A DNA stretch of 64,000 nt from Arthrobacter citreus (GTDB taxonomy: Bacteria; Actinomycetota; Actinomycetes; Actinomycetales; Micrococcaceae): NCBI RefSeq assembly GCF_038405225.1, contig NZ_CP151657.1, positions 124,001 to 188,000 of the forward strand, in the 5' to 3' direction. A program made the position numbers and the translations under genes. The notes under the pieces were generated by a model. That model had not been told where the DNA came from. It did no database searches and saw only the letters and a list, made by a program, of their open reading frames with translations. Shown piece by piece: positions 41,764 to 51,282 of the stretch (positions are counted from its first letter, which is position 1; each line of letters opens with the position of its first letter).

Positions 41764-42606
41764 TTAGGCGAAGGATTCAGCTAGTCCCAGAGGCAGGCCG
41801 GCACGCCAGTACTGGCGGGCCAGGAGAACTGCGGCGACCATCAGGACGACGCCGATGACCAGGGAAACCACGAACCCGGCGACAGCGTTGAACGGCAGCG
41901 CAATCAGGGACCCTCCGATGGCCGCTCCTCCCACAGCGCCCAGCCACAGGTCAAAGCGCCAGCGGAACGTGATCCACCGCCATATCCCGCGCTGCGGCTC
42001 ATTGGGCCGGAGATTGTCCGCAGCCTCCAGCGCCAGATAGTGCTGCTTCTTGAGGTGGGAGACCATGAGGGTGCCGGCGGCGGCCGCGGCGAGGCCGCCG
42101 TACAGGGCGAGGTTTACCCAAACGTGGTCCTGGGGGAGGTCCCGCACAGTGGCAGGCCACCCGCCCCCGAGTGCCAGGAAAACCGGCAGGGGAATCAGCG
42201 CGAACCAGAAAGCGGCTGCCACACCAAGCCAGGCCAGATGGGCACGGGGCGTGAGATAGGTGTTGAGGGATACAACGGATCCGCCCTCCAAACCTCTCGT
42301 ATCGACGGTGCCCACTTTGCCCCGCAGAACCCGCGCGGAACAGATCAAGCAGAAGGAGATCAGGAACAGGCCTCCCGGGACGGCGTCGAGGAGCGCCAGC
42401 TGGCTGATTTGTGATGGGGACAGGGCGAAGAGCCCTCCCGGCACCGTGACGTCCTTCTCCCAGGTCTCCAGGTCGTAAATGTGCGAGAAAAAGACCAGGT
42501 TCTGGACCAGCACGGCCAGGCCCAGCACGGCAAGTGCCAGGCCGAAACCCATAACAACCTTCAGCGTTCGGGACTTCACGCGTTTGTTGCGTTTGGTGTC
42601 GGCCAT
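41764..42606 (-). CDS. Membrane protein of unknown function
   Basis: A 280-residue protein with a strongly basic N-terminus (MADTKRNKRVKSRTLK) and about six hydrophobic segments: near 17-40, 62-85, 121-147, 164-181, 222-237 and 240-265. GGGGGG upstream supports the ATG. No family is recognised. It converges on the SDR gene, with 5 bp between their stops. Confidence 0.72.
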   Translation of the reverse strand: MADTKRNKRVKSRTLKVVMGFGLALAVLGLAVLVQNLVFFSHIYDLETWEKDVTVPGGLFALSPSQISQLALLDAVPGGLFLISFCLICSARVLRGKVGTVDTRGLEGGSVVSLNTYLTPRAHLAWLGVAAAFWFALIPLPVFLALGGGWPATVRDLPQDHVWVNLALYGGLAAAAAGTLMVSHLKKQHYLALEAADNLRPNEPQRGIWRWITFRWRFDLWLGAVGGAAIGGSLIALPFNAVAGFVVSLVIGVVLMVAAVLLARQYWRAGLPLGLAESFA

Positions 42607-42731
42607 CCGGTTCCCCCCAAGAATGAATAGTGTGCAGAAGTCACAATCTAGCCCGGCTGATAGCGTGGGCCGGAATATCGAAACAATCTGGATTGATTTG
42701 TTCGACAGGAAGAACGTTGGGAAGGCTGGTT

Positions 42732-42971
42732 ATGCAGCATAAACCGAACCGTCTGTTTCTTGGCACCTTTATGGGGATGGCAGTCCTGGGGGCCGCACTT
42801 CTGCTGTCGATTCCGGGGCTTTTCAGCCCCCATGATTCCCAACGCCTGTGGCTGACCGGGATCCTGGGTGGTTTGACCCTGCTGCTCGCAGTGGCCGTCC
42901 TCGGAATGCGGTTCCGGGAGCGGCGATTCCCGGAACGGCGGGGACAAAACGGACCCAGCCCCCGCCGTTGA
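42732..42971 (+). CDS. Small two-helix membrane protein
   Basis: A 79-residue protein from ATG 42732 with GGAAGG about 8 bp upstream. Hydrophobic segments at about 8-26 and 41-58 are followed by a very basic tail (RFRERRFPERRG). No family is recognised. It is divergent from the membrane protein at 41764 and converges on the epimerase-like gene. Confidence 0.6.
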   Translation: MQHKPNRLFLGTFMGMAVLGAALLLSIPGLFSPHDSQRLWLTGILGGLTLLLAVAVLGMRFRERRFPERRGQNGPSPRR

Positions 42972-42981
42972 CCGTCCCGCT

Positions 42982-43866
42982 CTACTGCTTGAGCGCTTTT
43001 CCTTCGGCATCCAGGTAGTCGCGCCAGGACCGCTTCGGCTCCCAGCCCAGCATTTTATGGGCCTTGCCGCTGGAAATCCCCGAGGCGTCGGGCCGGTCGA
43101 GGCCGCGCAGCTCGATCTGGTCGCCGTAGTACTTGGACAGGATCTCGGCGAAGTTGTGGCCGCCCACGTTGTCCGGTGAAGCGATATAGAAAACCTCGTG
43201 GCCGGGCAGGTCCGATTCGGTGGCGAGGACAATGGCGTCGGCCAGGTCATACACATCCACATAGCTCCACAAACCGGGGCTGAGCACCGAGCTGTCGCGG
43301 ATCTGCGGCCCGAGGTTTGTTTCGTAGTTGCCTTCAAACTGCACCCAGCTGGGACGGATGGAGATGCACTGAATGTCGGACCGCGCCACCGCGGCGTCCA
43401 TCAGCTGCTCGCCAAAATGCTTGGAGAGCGCGTAGGGGTCCTGAGGATGAATCGGATGATCTTCGTCCACCGGTGCGTACTCGGGAAGGAAATCGCGCTC
43501 GGCAAAGAAGAACCCGGGCACCGTTTCGCTGGAGATGTAAACGAAGCGTTTGACGCCGAAACGGACGGCGGCTTCCAGCACGTTGAACGTCGCCATCAAA
43601 TTCGTTTGGAAGACGACATGGGGCGGATGGCCCGACGGCTCGGGGATAGCTGCCACATGCACGACGGCGTCAGCTCCACGCACGACGGCGTAGGCCTCGC
43701 CCGCGTCGGTGAGGTCTGCCCGCGTGTATTTGGGGGTTCCTTCCGGCTTGCGCTCGTAACCGGGACGTGTGAGGTCAGTGGTCATGACTTCATGGCCGGC
43801 ATCGATCATCGCTTGCGTAACGGCGCGGCCCACTTTTCCGTGAGCGCCGGTGATGAGGACTTTCAT
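42982..43866 (-). CDS. NAD-dependent epimerase/dehydratase-like protein
   Basis: A 294-residue extended SDR starting at the ATG complementary to 43864-43866, with AAGGAG upstream; the frame opens further back through the MerR leader. MKVLITGAHGKVGRAVTQAM is the cofactor loop, DLTDAGEAY and VVHVAAIPEP follow, and the active site is YALSKHFGEQL with the preceding ISSET. The C-terminal substrate domain is of the sugar epimerase or uronate dehydrogenase type. It is divergent from a MerR-like gene that may control it. Confidence 0.88.
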   Translation of the reverse strand: MKVLITGAHGKVGRAVTQAMIDAGHEVMTTDLTRPGYERKPEGTPKYTRADLTDAGEAYAVVRGADAVVHVAAIPEPSGHPPHVVFQTNLMATFNVLEAAVRFGVKRFVYISSETVPGFFFAERDFLPEYAPVDEDHPIHPQDPYALSKHFGEQLMDAAVARSDIQCISIRPSWVQFEGNYETNLGPQIRDSSVLSPGLWSYVDVYDLADAIVLATESDLPGHEVFYIASPDNVGGHNFAEILSKYYGDQIELRGLDRPDASGISSGKAHKMLGWEPKRSWRDYLDAEGKALKQ

Positions 43867-44047
43867 GTTTCTCCTTGGGGTGCTGAGCGCCGGCTTCGTT
43901 GCCGTTACGGTGCCGAGACTACCGCTAACTTCCCGCCCCCGCCGCACCACACGCTTGCCCGCGGGCGGAGTGCCTGGAGTTGCAGCTTCCGTGGCGTTAT
44001 GTGGTTCAGTGGGCTCACGTCCTGTTTCCTTGAGGAAGGCCCCGGCC

Positions 44048-44875
44048 ATGCATCCATCCCTTATCCCGCCGCGTCAGGTCGGGATCAACGACGCCGCATT
44101 GTTCCTCGGCATGACACCGCAGGGGATTCGCCACTACCAGGAGGCAGGCCTGCTCCCCGAGCCTGGACGCGGCGGAGACGACCGCCAATATGGCTACGAA
44201 GATATGATCCGGTTGCTGTGGATCCGGAAGATGGTCGACGCCGGCATCGCCGTGGACGGGATCCGTGGCGCTTTCGACGACACGGCCCCGGCAGGTACCG
44301 GCGGTGACCGCGGCGTTGTGGTGCAGGCCATGCGCACCCCGGAGGGCAGGATGGGCCTGCTGTCCGACTTCGTCACCCGCCGGCTGAAGAGCATGCCCGG
44401 CGGTTCTCTGCGCCAGGCGGACCTGGACATCCTGCTGGTCACCGAGCGGATTTTCGGCCCGCTCGGCGCGGCCGTCCAAGCCGCCCGTTTCATCGCCGTG
44501 GCCACACACCCCGGTTTGCGGGAGGAATCCGACCGGGTTGATGCCGCCGAGGAATCACTTGATGACACGGTTGCCGTCGACGACCCCCGGGTGGCGCAGG
44601 TGGCTGCCGATCGGCACGCCTTCGAACTGATGATCCAGGCAGCCATCGAACATTCCGGCCTGGCGCAGGACGACGATGAGCTTTTCGACTCCTGGGATGC
44701 TCTGCACCCCGCTGTTGACAGTGGGGACAGCGACGGCCGGGCCTGCGGCGTGGGGCAAGGGGCCATGAGCCTGGTCGAAGCCGTTGGCAAGATGCCCTAC
44801 GACTTCTCCCCGGCGCGCCTGCGCTGCATGGAATTGACTGAAGAACTCTCCGCCCACGAGTTCCGCGCCTCGTAG
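44048..44875 (+). CDS. MerR-family regulator
   Basis: A 275-residue protein from ATG 44048 with GAGGAAGG upstream. The MerR HTH is INDAALFLGMTPQGIRHYQEAGLLPEPGRGGDDRQYGYEDMIRLLWIRKMVDAGIAVDGIR (about 13-72). The long C-terminal region (from about 80) is helical and acidic, unlike small metal-sensing MerR proteins. The conserved metal cysteines are absent, so it senses something else. It is divergent from the epimerase-like gene. Confidence 0.85.
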   Translation: MHPSLIPPRQVGINDAALFLGMTPQGIRHYQEAGLLPEPGRGGDDRQYGYEDMIRLLWIRKMVDAGIAVDGIRGAFDDTAPAGTGGDRGVVVQAMRTPEGRMGLLSDFVTRRLKSMPGGSLRQADLDILLVTERIFGPLGAAVQAARFIAVATHPGLREESDRVDAAEESLDDTVAVDDPRVAQVAADRHAFELMIQAAIEHSGLAQDDDELFDSWDALHPAVDSGDSDGRACGVGQGAMSLVEAVGKMPYDFSPARLRCMELTEELSAHEFRAS

Positions 44876-44882
44876 GCGGCGG

Positions 44883-45938
44883 TCAGGCGCTGAGGGAAAG
44901 CCAGACGAGAACGGTCATGGTCATGACCGCCAGCCCAGCCAGGCAGAGCAGCAGCCGGTGGCCGGCCATGACCGCTATGAACTCCCGAAGATAGGCGCTG
45001 GGCCAGAAGTACAGGGCGGTGGGGGAGCCGACGGCTTGGGCGTTAAGCCCGACTTTTCGGGCCAGCATCGCGGCCCGGGGCGCGTGGTAGTTGTTTGTCA
45101 CGATCAGGTAGGGCTGAGCTATGCCGGCCCGCTGCAGCAAACCCGCACTGTAGCGGAGGTTTTCCTCGGTGGTTCGCGCCCGGTCCTCCACCAAAATGTC
45201 CCGGTCAGGGACTCCTCGGCCGCGCAGCCAATCCGCCATGGCTTCCCCCTCAGAACGGGATTCATCGCGGCCCTGCCCGCCGCTTGGAACGATCGGAATG
45301 CTGCCGCCGGCTCCTGCTTGCCGCTGGGCCGCGGCTGCAAGGGCTCGCTCCAGGCGTCCTGCCAGGAGCGGTGGCACCTGCCCGGAAAGCAGGCCGGCAC
45401 CGAGCACGATCACCGCCTGGGCCGGTGCCCGGCGGGCCAGGACCGCATAGAGCGCGGTATGGGCGGCAAAGACCAGGAACAACAGACCCAGACAGGTCTG
45501 GGCGGTCAGCAGGCCGACCCCGATCGCGCCGGTCACCCTGTTCTCGTGCCTGAACAACCACACGACCAGCAGCGGAAGGACCAGAAGCGCGGCACCTGCC
45601 AGCAGCGAGAGCAGATTGCCCAGCGACCGATTCTCCCGGCGGACCATGAACACGCCGTTGACGATCAGCAGCAGGGGCAGCAGCAGCAGGCTCACGGCAC
45701 ATGCTCCCAGCACCGCGAGCAGAACCAGGTCAGCACCGAGGTTGACGACGGGAATCCTGCCGGTCACGAACGACACCAGGCCCAGGACATAGTAGGCAGC
45801 CACCACGGCAAGGAAACCATTGCGCAGCGGCCGGGGGTCCCGGCGCAGCGACCACCACAGCAAACCGCCGCTGATCACGGCCCCGAGGAAAGCCGCGAGG
45901 ATCTGGGCAAAAGCTGCCTGCCACGAGTCAACGTCCAT
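44883..45938 (-). CDS. YdcF-family (DUF218) membrane protein
   Basis: A 351-residue protein from the ATG complementary to 45936-45938. The first 170 residues hold five or so hydrophobic helices. The soluble DUF218 domain follows: AVIVLGAGLLSGQVPPLLAGRLERAL, SGGQGRDESRSEGEAMADWLRGRGVPDRDILVEDRARTTEENLRYS and YLIVTNNYHAPRAAMLARKVG. A last helix lies at the C-terminus. Relatives (ElyC, SanA) affect the cell envelope; the enzymatic role is unclear. Confidence 0.88.
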   Translation of the reverse strand: MDVDSWQAAFAQILAAFLGAVISGGLLWWSLRRDPRPLRNGFLAVVAAYYVLGLVSFVTGRIPVVNLGADLVLLAVLGACAVSLLLLPLLLIVNGVFMVRRENRSLGNLLSLLAGAALLVLPLLVVWLFRHENRVTGAIGVGLLTAQTCLGLLFLVFAAHTALYAVLARRAPAQAVIVLGAGLLSGQVPPLLAGRLERALAAAAQRQAGAGGSIPIVPSGGQGRDESRSEGEAMADWLRGRGVPDRDILVEDRARTTEENLRYSAGLLQRAGIAQPYLIVTNNYHAPRAAMLARKVGLNAQAVGSPTALYFWPSAYLREFIAVMAGHRLLLCLAGLAVMTMTVLVWLSLSA

Positions 45939-46020
45939 GAGCAGCCCCCCCACCCGCGGCGTCGGTCTTTTTCCCAGGGCAGCCCGCCGGTCACGCATGC
46001 CCTTTCCAGACCATATCCTC

Positions 46021-46072
46021 ACATGGAGCATTTCATTCCCACATGGAGCATTTCATCCCCACCTGGACCATT
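46021..46072. repeat. 20-bp tandem repeat
   Basis: ACATGGAGCATTTCATTCCC (46021-46040), ACATGGAGCATTTCATCCCC (46041-46060) and a third partial ACCTGGACCATT (46061-46072) lie between the YdcF gene and the TetR stop. The rest of the 164-bp gap shows nothing. Confidence 0.85.
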
Positions 46073-46102
46073 GCGGCTGAAGGGCGACCCCAGCAAGGGC
46101 CT

Positions 46103-46768
46103 TCAACCGCGCGGCAGCACCCCTACAAGGGCCGAGGTAAAGGCGGTTCGCAGGGCACTGTGCAGGTCCACGTTGAGCACGCCGAGCGAGGGATCCTCCG
46201 CATAGGCGGCAAGGACGCTGGGCGGCGGAGGCACATACGATGACAGGGCGCCGGCCGAAACGAGGGACATCAGGCAAAACAGCTGCGCGCCGTCGCCAAG
46301 CTCGGGCAGGTGACGGCGCAGGAGCCCGGACATGGCCGCGAGCCTCGCGAGGGAGGAACGCTTGTGCCGCTTGGCCACCTCCACCGACACGTTGCGCTCC
46401 AGGACGCCGCCCTGGGCGCCCAAAAGATCGCACAGCACCACCCGGTCCGCCAGCGACCGGCTCAGGATCCCTGCCAGCTGGTCAGCCCGCACATCGGCTG
46501 CCGGCTGCGGTTCGATGCCCGCGGCCAGCTCCTCCGCCAGATCGGTGAGCCACGCGCCCATATAGTCGTCGAGCAGCTCGAGCAGCACCGCCTCGCGCGA
46601 CTCGAAGTATCGCAGGACGTTGGACTTGGCCAGGCCCACCCGCCGGCTGAGCTCGTTGAGGCTCACCTCAGCCACCGGCATTTCGTCGAGCATCGCCGCC
46701 GCCGTGTCCAGGATCGCCCGGCGGCGGATCTGCCGCTGCTCCTCGCTTCGTGCCCGTTGGAATGTCAC
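46103..46768 (-). CDS. TetR-family repressor
   Basis: A 221-residue regulator starting at GTG. The N-terminal HTH is RRAILDTAAAMLDEMPVAEVSLNELSRRVGLAKSNVLRYFESREAVLLELLDDYMGAWL (about 15-73), a TetR_N domain of the type with LAKSNVLRYFxSRE. It is divergent from an SDR gene, and two copies of a 19-bp motif lie between them, so it probably represses both. Confidence 0.9.
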   Translation of the reverse strand: MTFQRARSEEQRQIRRRAILDTAAAMLDEMPVAEVSLNELSRRVGLAKSNVLRYFESREAVLLELLDDYMGAWLTDLAEELAAGIEPQPAADVRADQLAGILSRSLADRVVLCDLLGAQGGVLERNVSVEVAKRHKRSSLARLAAMSGLLRRHLPELGDGAQLFCLMSLVSAGALSSYVPPPPSVLAAYAEDPSLGVLNVDLHSALRTAFTSALVGVLPRG

Positions 46769-46808
46769 GGCCCCACTTTAGCTGAGGCACCGCTGGCCCC
46801 TTGACAGT

Positions 46809-46861
46809 AGACCGCCGGTCTCTTAGGTTTGCTTCTCATAACAGACCGACAGTTTCTTAGG
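46809..46861. promoter_or_regulatory. Paired TetR-type operator motif
   Basis: AGACCGCCGGTCTCTTAGG (46809-46827) and AGACCGACAGTTTCTTAGG (46843-46861) repeat 34 bp apart. The first contains the palindrome AGACCG-C-CGGTCT. TTGACA at 46801-46806 could be the -35 of the SDR promoter, so a repressor here would block it. Confidence 0.65.
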
Positions 46862-46867
46862 GGAATC

Positions 46868-47797
46868 ATGAGCAACACATGGACCAAACAGCACATCCCG
46901 GACCAGCATGGCCGCGTGGCCATAGTGACCGGCGCAAACACCGGGCTGGGCTTGGAAACCGCCCGGATGCTCGCAGCCCGGGGCGCAACGGTGGTCTTGG
47001 CCGTCCGCGACGTCGGGAAAGGCAAGCAGGCAGCGGCGGGGATTGCCGGTGACACCGCCGTCCAGGAGCTTGACCTGACCTCGCTGGAGTCGATCAGGTC
47101 CGCGGCGGCGGACCTTCGTGCCGCCTATCCGCGCATCGACCTTCTGATCAACAACGCGGGCGTGATGTACACCCCGAAGAGCACCACCGCAGACGGCTTC
47201 GAGTTGCAGTTCGGCACTAATCACCTCGGCCACTTTGCTCTCACCGGCCTGCTGCTGGACCATCTTCTGTCCGTTCCCGGCTCCCGCATCGTGACCGTCA
47301 GCAGCGTTGGGCACCGCATCCGGGCCGCCATCCACTTTGATGACCTGCAGTGGGAGCGTTCGTACAGCCGCGTGGGGGCCTACGGCCAGGCCAAGCTCGC
47401 CAACCTGCTGTTCACCTATGAACTGCAGCGCCGGCTCGCACCACTCGGCACCACGATTGCGGTGGCCGCCCACCCCGGCGTATCCAACACTGAACTGATG
47501 CGCAACGCTCCTGCCGCGCTTCGGGTGCCTATCACCCGGCTGGCGCCGCTGCTCATCCAGAAGCCGGAGATGGGAGCCCTGCCCATGCTCCGCGCCGCAA
47601 CAGATCCGGCCGTTGCCGGCGGCCAGTATTACGGTCCGGGCAACCGCGGTGAGGTGCGCGGATATCCCAAGCTGGTGGCCTCCAGCGCCGCGTCCCACGA
47701 TCAGGCCGTTCAGCGGCGGCTGTGGGCGGTCTCGGAGGAACTCACCGGAGTAACGTTCGGACTAGACGGCGATACACACCCAATGGGGGAACCCTAG
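46868..47797 (+). CDS. SDR oxidoreductase (retinol dehydrogenase-like)
   Basis: A 309-residue SDR starting at ATG 46868, where homology begins (the frame further back crosses the operator). VAIVTGANTGLGLETARMLA is the cofactor loop, INNAGVMYTP, FGTNHLGHFALTGLLLDHL, VTVSSVGH and YGQAKLANLLFTYEL the active region. The NHLGHF/YGQAK pattern is that of the retinol dehydrogenase/WW-domain-like SDR branch. It is under probable control of the divergent TetR protein. The substrate is unknown. Confidence 0.88.
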   Translation: MSNTWTKQHIPDQHGRVAIVTGANTGLGLETARMLAARGATVVLAVRDVGKGKQAAAGIAGDTAVQELDLTSLESIRSAAADLRAAYPRIDLLINNAGVMYTPKSTTADGFELQFGTNHLGHFALTGLLLDHLLSVPGSRIVTVSSVGHRIRAAIHFDDLQWERSYSRVGAYGQAKLANLLFTYELQRRLAPLGTTIAVAAHPGVSNTELMRNAPAALRVPITRLAPLLIQKPEMGALPMLRAATDPAVAGGQYYGPGNRGEVRGYPKLVASSAASHDQAVQRRLWAVSEELTGVTFGLDGDTHPMGEP

Positions 47798-47806
47798 GAT
47801 GGAGGA

Positions 47807-49546
47807 GTGACCGGATCCTCGAAGTCCCCCAGCCCGTCCTCCGCCGCCGGCCCCGCTGAGCCGGAAGCGGCAACCAACCTCAGCTCCCTGCAGGCAGCCC
47901 GCTCCGCCGTGTCAGCACTGACCGCGGCAGGAGTGACCGACGTCGTTATTGCCCCCGGATCGCGCAGCGCACCGCTGGCCTACGCCCTGGCGGAAGCCGA
48001 GGTGCAGGGCCGGGTGACGGTGCACGTGCGCATCGACGAACGGGTTGCCGGGTTTACCGCCCTGGGGCTGGCCCGCGGCGGACACCGCCCGGCCGCCGTC
48101 GTCACCACTTCCGGCACAGCGGTGGGCGAGCTGATGCCCGCAGTGATGGAAGCGCACCACGCCGGAGTGCCGCTGGTGGTGCTCTCCGCCGACCGCCCCG
48201 CTGAACTGCACGGCACCGGCGCCAACCAAACCACCGTCCAGCCGGGGATCTTTGCGCAATTCCCCGCCGCCACCGCCGATGTCCGTGCCGGAGATGATCC
48301 CGCCGGAGCCATCAGCGCCGCCTTTGACCAGGTCAGCGCCGGCAGCCCGGTGGGCCCGATCCACATCAACCTGCAGTTCCGTGAACCGCTGATTCCGCAG
48401 GACACCGGCGACGGCGACGGCGGGCTGCCGGCAGGAGCGCCGGCCGCGGACACGGAATTGTCCGCCGGGCCGGTTGCCACCGGCAGCGAAGCGGCAGTGC
48501 TGTCCAGGCACTCCGGCACCCGCCGCGCCGTCGTTATTGCCGGTGACGGCGCCGGGGAGATTGCCGCGCTCTTCGCCCGCCGCGCCGGACTGCCGCTGCT
48601 GGCCGAACCGTCATCAAACGCCCGCTTCGGCCCGAACGCGATTGGCGCGTACCGGCTGCTGCTGGAGGAACTGGGCCCGGAAATCGAGCGCGTGGTGGTC
48701 TTCGGCCGGCCCACCCTGTCCCGGCCGGTTGCCGGACTGCTCGCCCGCCGGGACGTGGAAAAGGCCATCTACGTGCCGCGACCGGTCAACTGGTTCACCG
48801 CCGGCCGCCGGTCCGAAACCGTCATCACCGACCTCGCCGGCCTGTTCGACTTCGCCGGCGAAGGCGCCCCGGGCTGGCTGGAGCGCTGGCAAACCGCCTC
48901 CGCCGCGGCGATGGCCGCCGTGTCCTCCTTGCTTGACGGGCAGAGCGAGTTGAACGGTCTGCACGTGGCGGACCTGGTCTGGGACCACACTGACGGAAAC
49001 CTCGTGCTCGGCTCCTCCAACCCCATCCGGGACATGGACCTGGTGGCCGCGCCGGACTGGCATCCGCTGGACGTCTATGCCAACCGCGGCCTGGCCGGCA
49101 TCGACGGCACCATTGCCACGGCGGCGGGTATTGCGCTGGCCAACGGCATTCCCACGCGGGTGCTGCTGGGTGACCTCACCTTCCTGCACGACGCCGGCGC
49201 CCTTCTTCTGGGCACCGGGGAACCGGAGCCTGACCTGCAGCTGGTGGTGCTGAACGACGGCGGCGGCGGCATCTTCACCACGCTGGAGCATGGGGAGCTG
49301 GGGGAGCGCGAAGAGTACGCCGCCGTTGTCGAGCGCTTTTTTGGCACCCCGCACACCGTGGACATCTCCGCCCTGGCCGCCGCCTACGGGGTGCCGCACA
49401 CGCTGGCGCGCACGGCCGACGAGCTCGACGCCGCCCTGGACGCCCCCGTCACGGGCCGTTCCATCCTGGAGGTTCCGGTGCGCCGGGACTCGCTGCGGGA
49501 ACTGCACGCGAAGGTGAAGAGCGCCGTGCGGGCAGTGCTCGCGTAA
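47807..49546 (+). CDS. menD: MenD, SEPHCHC synthase
   Basis: A 579-residue thiamine diphosphate enzyme that adds the 2-oxoglutarate-derived unit to isochorismate in menaquinone synthesis. It shows TDVVIAPGSRSAPLAYAL (about 44-61), catalytic Glu78 in RIDERVAGF, the STTSGTAVGELMPAVMEAHHAGVPLVVLSADRP-type region, and the ThDP/Mg motif GDLTFLHDAGALLLG with LNDGGGGIF. It starts at GTG with AGGA 7 bp upstream. menF and menG lie about 4-5 kb further on, separated by transporter genes. Confidence 0.96.
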   Translation: MTGSSKSPSPSSAAGPAEPEAATNLSSLQAARSAVSALTAAGVTDVVIAPGSRSAPLAYALAEAEVQGRVTVHVRIDERVAGFTALGLARGGHRPAAVVTTSGTAVGELMPAVMEAHHAGVPLVVLSADRPAELHGTGANQTTVQPGIFAQFPAATADVRAGDDPAGAISAAFDQVSAGSPVGPIHINLQFREPLIPQDTGDGDGGLPAGAPAADTELSAGPVATGSEAAVLSRHSGTRRAVVIAGDGAGEIAALFARRAGLPLLAEPSSNARFGPNAIGAYRLLLEELGPEIERVVVFGRPTLSRPVAGLLARRDVEKAIYVPRPVNWFTAGRRSETVITDLAGLFDFAGEGAPGWLERWQTASAAAMAAVSSLLDGQSELNGLHVADLVWDHTDGNLVLGSSNPIRDMDLVAAPDWHPLDVYANRGLAGIDGTIATAAGIALANGIPTRVLLGDLTFLHDAGALLLGTGEPEPDLQLVVLNDGGGGIFTTLEHGELGEREEYAAVVERFFGTPHTVDISALAAAYGVPHTLARTADELDAALDAPVTGRSILEVPVRRDSLRELHAKVKSAVRAVLA

Positions 49547-49557
49547 CACCCCCAACG

Positions 49558-49596
49558 CAGCAGCCCTCCCGCACATGACGTGCGGGAGGGCTGCTG
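49558..49596. terminator. Bidirectional terminator after menD
   Basis: CAGCAGCCCTCCCGCAC (49558-49574) pairs perfectly with GTGCGGGAGGGCTGCTG (49580-49596) over a 5-nt loop. It lies between the convergent menD and ABC ATPase genes. Confidence 0.85.
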
Positions 49597-49631
49597 TGCT
49601 GCTGTGGAAGGCGCCGCTGTGCGTAATGCGG

Positions 49632-50414
49632 CTAGAGCACCTTGGAAAGGAACTCGCGGGTGCGCGGGTGCTGCGGGTTGTCCAGCACGTCCGCGGGGCG
49701 GCCCTGCTCAACAACCACGCCGCCGTCCATGAAGACCACGCGGTCACCGACTTCGCGGGCAAAACCAATCTCGTGGGTCACCACCATCATGGTCATGCCT
49801 TCTTCGGCCAGGTTGCGCATGACGGCGAGCACGTCGCCCACCAGCTCGGGGTCCAGGGCTGAGGTCGGCTCATCAAAGAGCATCATGTCCGGATCCATGG
49901 ACAGGGCCCGGGCAATGGCCACGCGCTGCTGCTGTCCGCCGGACAGCTGGGCCGGGAACGCGTCGCCGCGGTCTGCCAGGCCCACCTTGGCCAGGTTCTT
50001 CCGGGCAATCTCCTCGGCCTCGACCTTGCCGCGCTTCTTGGCGCGGCGCTGGGCCAGGGTGAGGTTCTTCAGCACGTTCAGGTGCGGGAAGAGGTTGAAC
50101 TGCTGGAACACGATGCCAATCCGGGTGCGGACCTTGTCCAGGTCCGTTTCCTCATCGGTGATGTCCACGCCCTCCACCAGGATGGTGCCGCTGGTGGGCT
50201 CCTCGAGGCGGTTGACGCAGCGCAGCAGGGTGGACTTGCCGGACCCGGAGGGGCCGATCACGCACACCACTTCACCCTGGTCCACGTGGAAGTCGATGCC
50301 CTTGAGGACCTCGTTGGAGCCGAAGCTCTTGTGCAGGTTCCGCACCTGGATGGCGGGCACCGCGTTGCGGGCGGCGGCGGGGGAGCTGGATGCTGCAGTG
50401 CTCATGGCAGTCAC
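49632..50414 (-). CDS. Amino-acid ABC transporter, ATPase
   Basis: A 260-residue ABC ATPase of the polar amino-acid (GlnQ/HisP) type. Walker A is GPSGSGKST, then the Q-loop region [19 protein letters not shown], signature LSGGQQQR, Walker [17 protein letters not shown] and the switch His in VVTHEIGF. The start is GTG 50414, overlapping the permease stop (GTGA), with AGAGAGG upstream; ATG 50405 is possible. It forms an operon with the permease. Confidence 0.95.
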   Translation of the reverse strand: MTAMSTAASSSPAAARNAVPAIQVRNLHKSFGSNEVLKGIDFHVDQGEVVCVIGPSGSGKSTLLRCVNRLEEPTSGTILVEGVDITDEETDLDKVRTRIGIVFQQFNLFPHLNVLKNLTLAQRRAKKRGKVEAEEIARKNLAKVGLADRGDAFPAQLSGGQQQRVAIARALSMDPDMMLFDEPTSALDPELVGDVLAVMRNLAEEGMTMMVVTHEIGFAREVGDRVVFMDGGVVVEQGRPADVLDNPQHPRTREFLSKVL

Positions 50415-51196
50415 CGGCCTCTCTGGTTGTGGCGTTCAAGCTTTGCCACCAGCTGCGTCAGCGGCAGCGTGATGATCAGGTACATCAGGGCGGCCAGCAC
50501 CAGCGGAGTGGCGTTGGCATTCTGTGAGACGGCGTCGCGGGCGAAGGTGGTGAGTTCGCGGTCCGCCAGCGCCATGCCGGCGATGAACAACAGCGAGGTG
50601 TCCTTGATCAGGATCACCAGCTCGTTGGTCAGCGGGGGAGTGATGATGCGGAAGGCCTGCGGCAGGGTCACGGAGACCATGGTCCAGGCCGGGCCCATGC
50701 CCAGCGAACGTGCGGCTTCGACCTGGCCGGACGGAACCGCCTGGATGCCGGCGCGGATGGTCTCCGCGATGTAGGCGGCGGACACCACGATCAGGGCGAT
50801 CAGGCCGGCGCCGGCGTTGCCGCCCGGCGGACGCCAGGAGAAGGCGATCGGCACGGCGAAGGCAAAGGCGAAAATGACCAGCAGGGCGGGCAGGCCGCGG
50901 AAGATTTCAATGTAGGCGGTGGCAGCCCAGCGGTACGGTGCCACGGGGGAGAGTTTCATCAGGGCCAGGATCAGGCCAAGCAGCAGGCCGCCGGTAAACG
51001 CGATGGCCGTGTAGATGATGGTGTTTTTTGCGGCCACCGTGATGATGGTCGGGAAGGCTTCCTTGGCCACTTCGGGGTCAAAGAAGTTCACCCCGATGGC
51101 TTTCCAGTCCGCGAGCAGGACTACGGCCAGAACGACCAGGATAAAGACGGCATACAGGGCGCCCCGGAAGAGGCGTCTGCGGGTGGAGGGTTTCAA
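50411..51196 (-). CDS. Amino-acid ABC transporter, permease
   Basis: A 261-residue HisM/GlnP-type permease with five or six helices. The cytoplasmic coupling loop is [55 protein letters not shown]. The start is TTG 51196 with GGAAGG upstream, and no better start lies nearby. Only one permease gene is present, so the transporter is probably a homodimeric channel served by two binding lipoproteins. Confidence 0.94.
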   Translation of the reverse strand: MKPSTRRRLFRGALYAVFILVVLAVVLLADWKAIGVNFFDPEVAKEAFPTIITVAAKNTIIYTAIAFTGGLLLGLILALMKLSPVAPYRWAATAYIEIFRGLPALLVIFAFAFAVPIAFSWRPPGGNAGAGLIALIVVSAAYIAETIRAGIQAVPSGQVEAARSLGMGPAWTMVSVTLPQAFRIITPPLTNELVILIKDTSLLFIAGMALADRELTTFARDAVSQNANATPLVLAALMYLIITLPLTQLVAKLERHNQRGR

Positions 51197-51282
51197 GGTG
51201 GGGCCTTCCGCGGAAGATGTGTGGCGCCGTCCCGGAGTGGATCACAATCCGGGACGGCGGAACGTGCAGTGCTTATCAGTGC

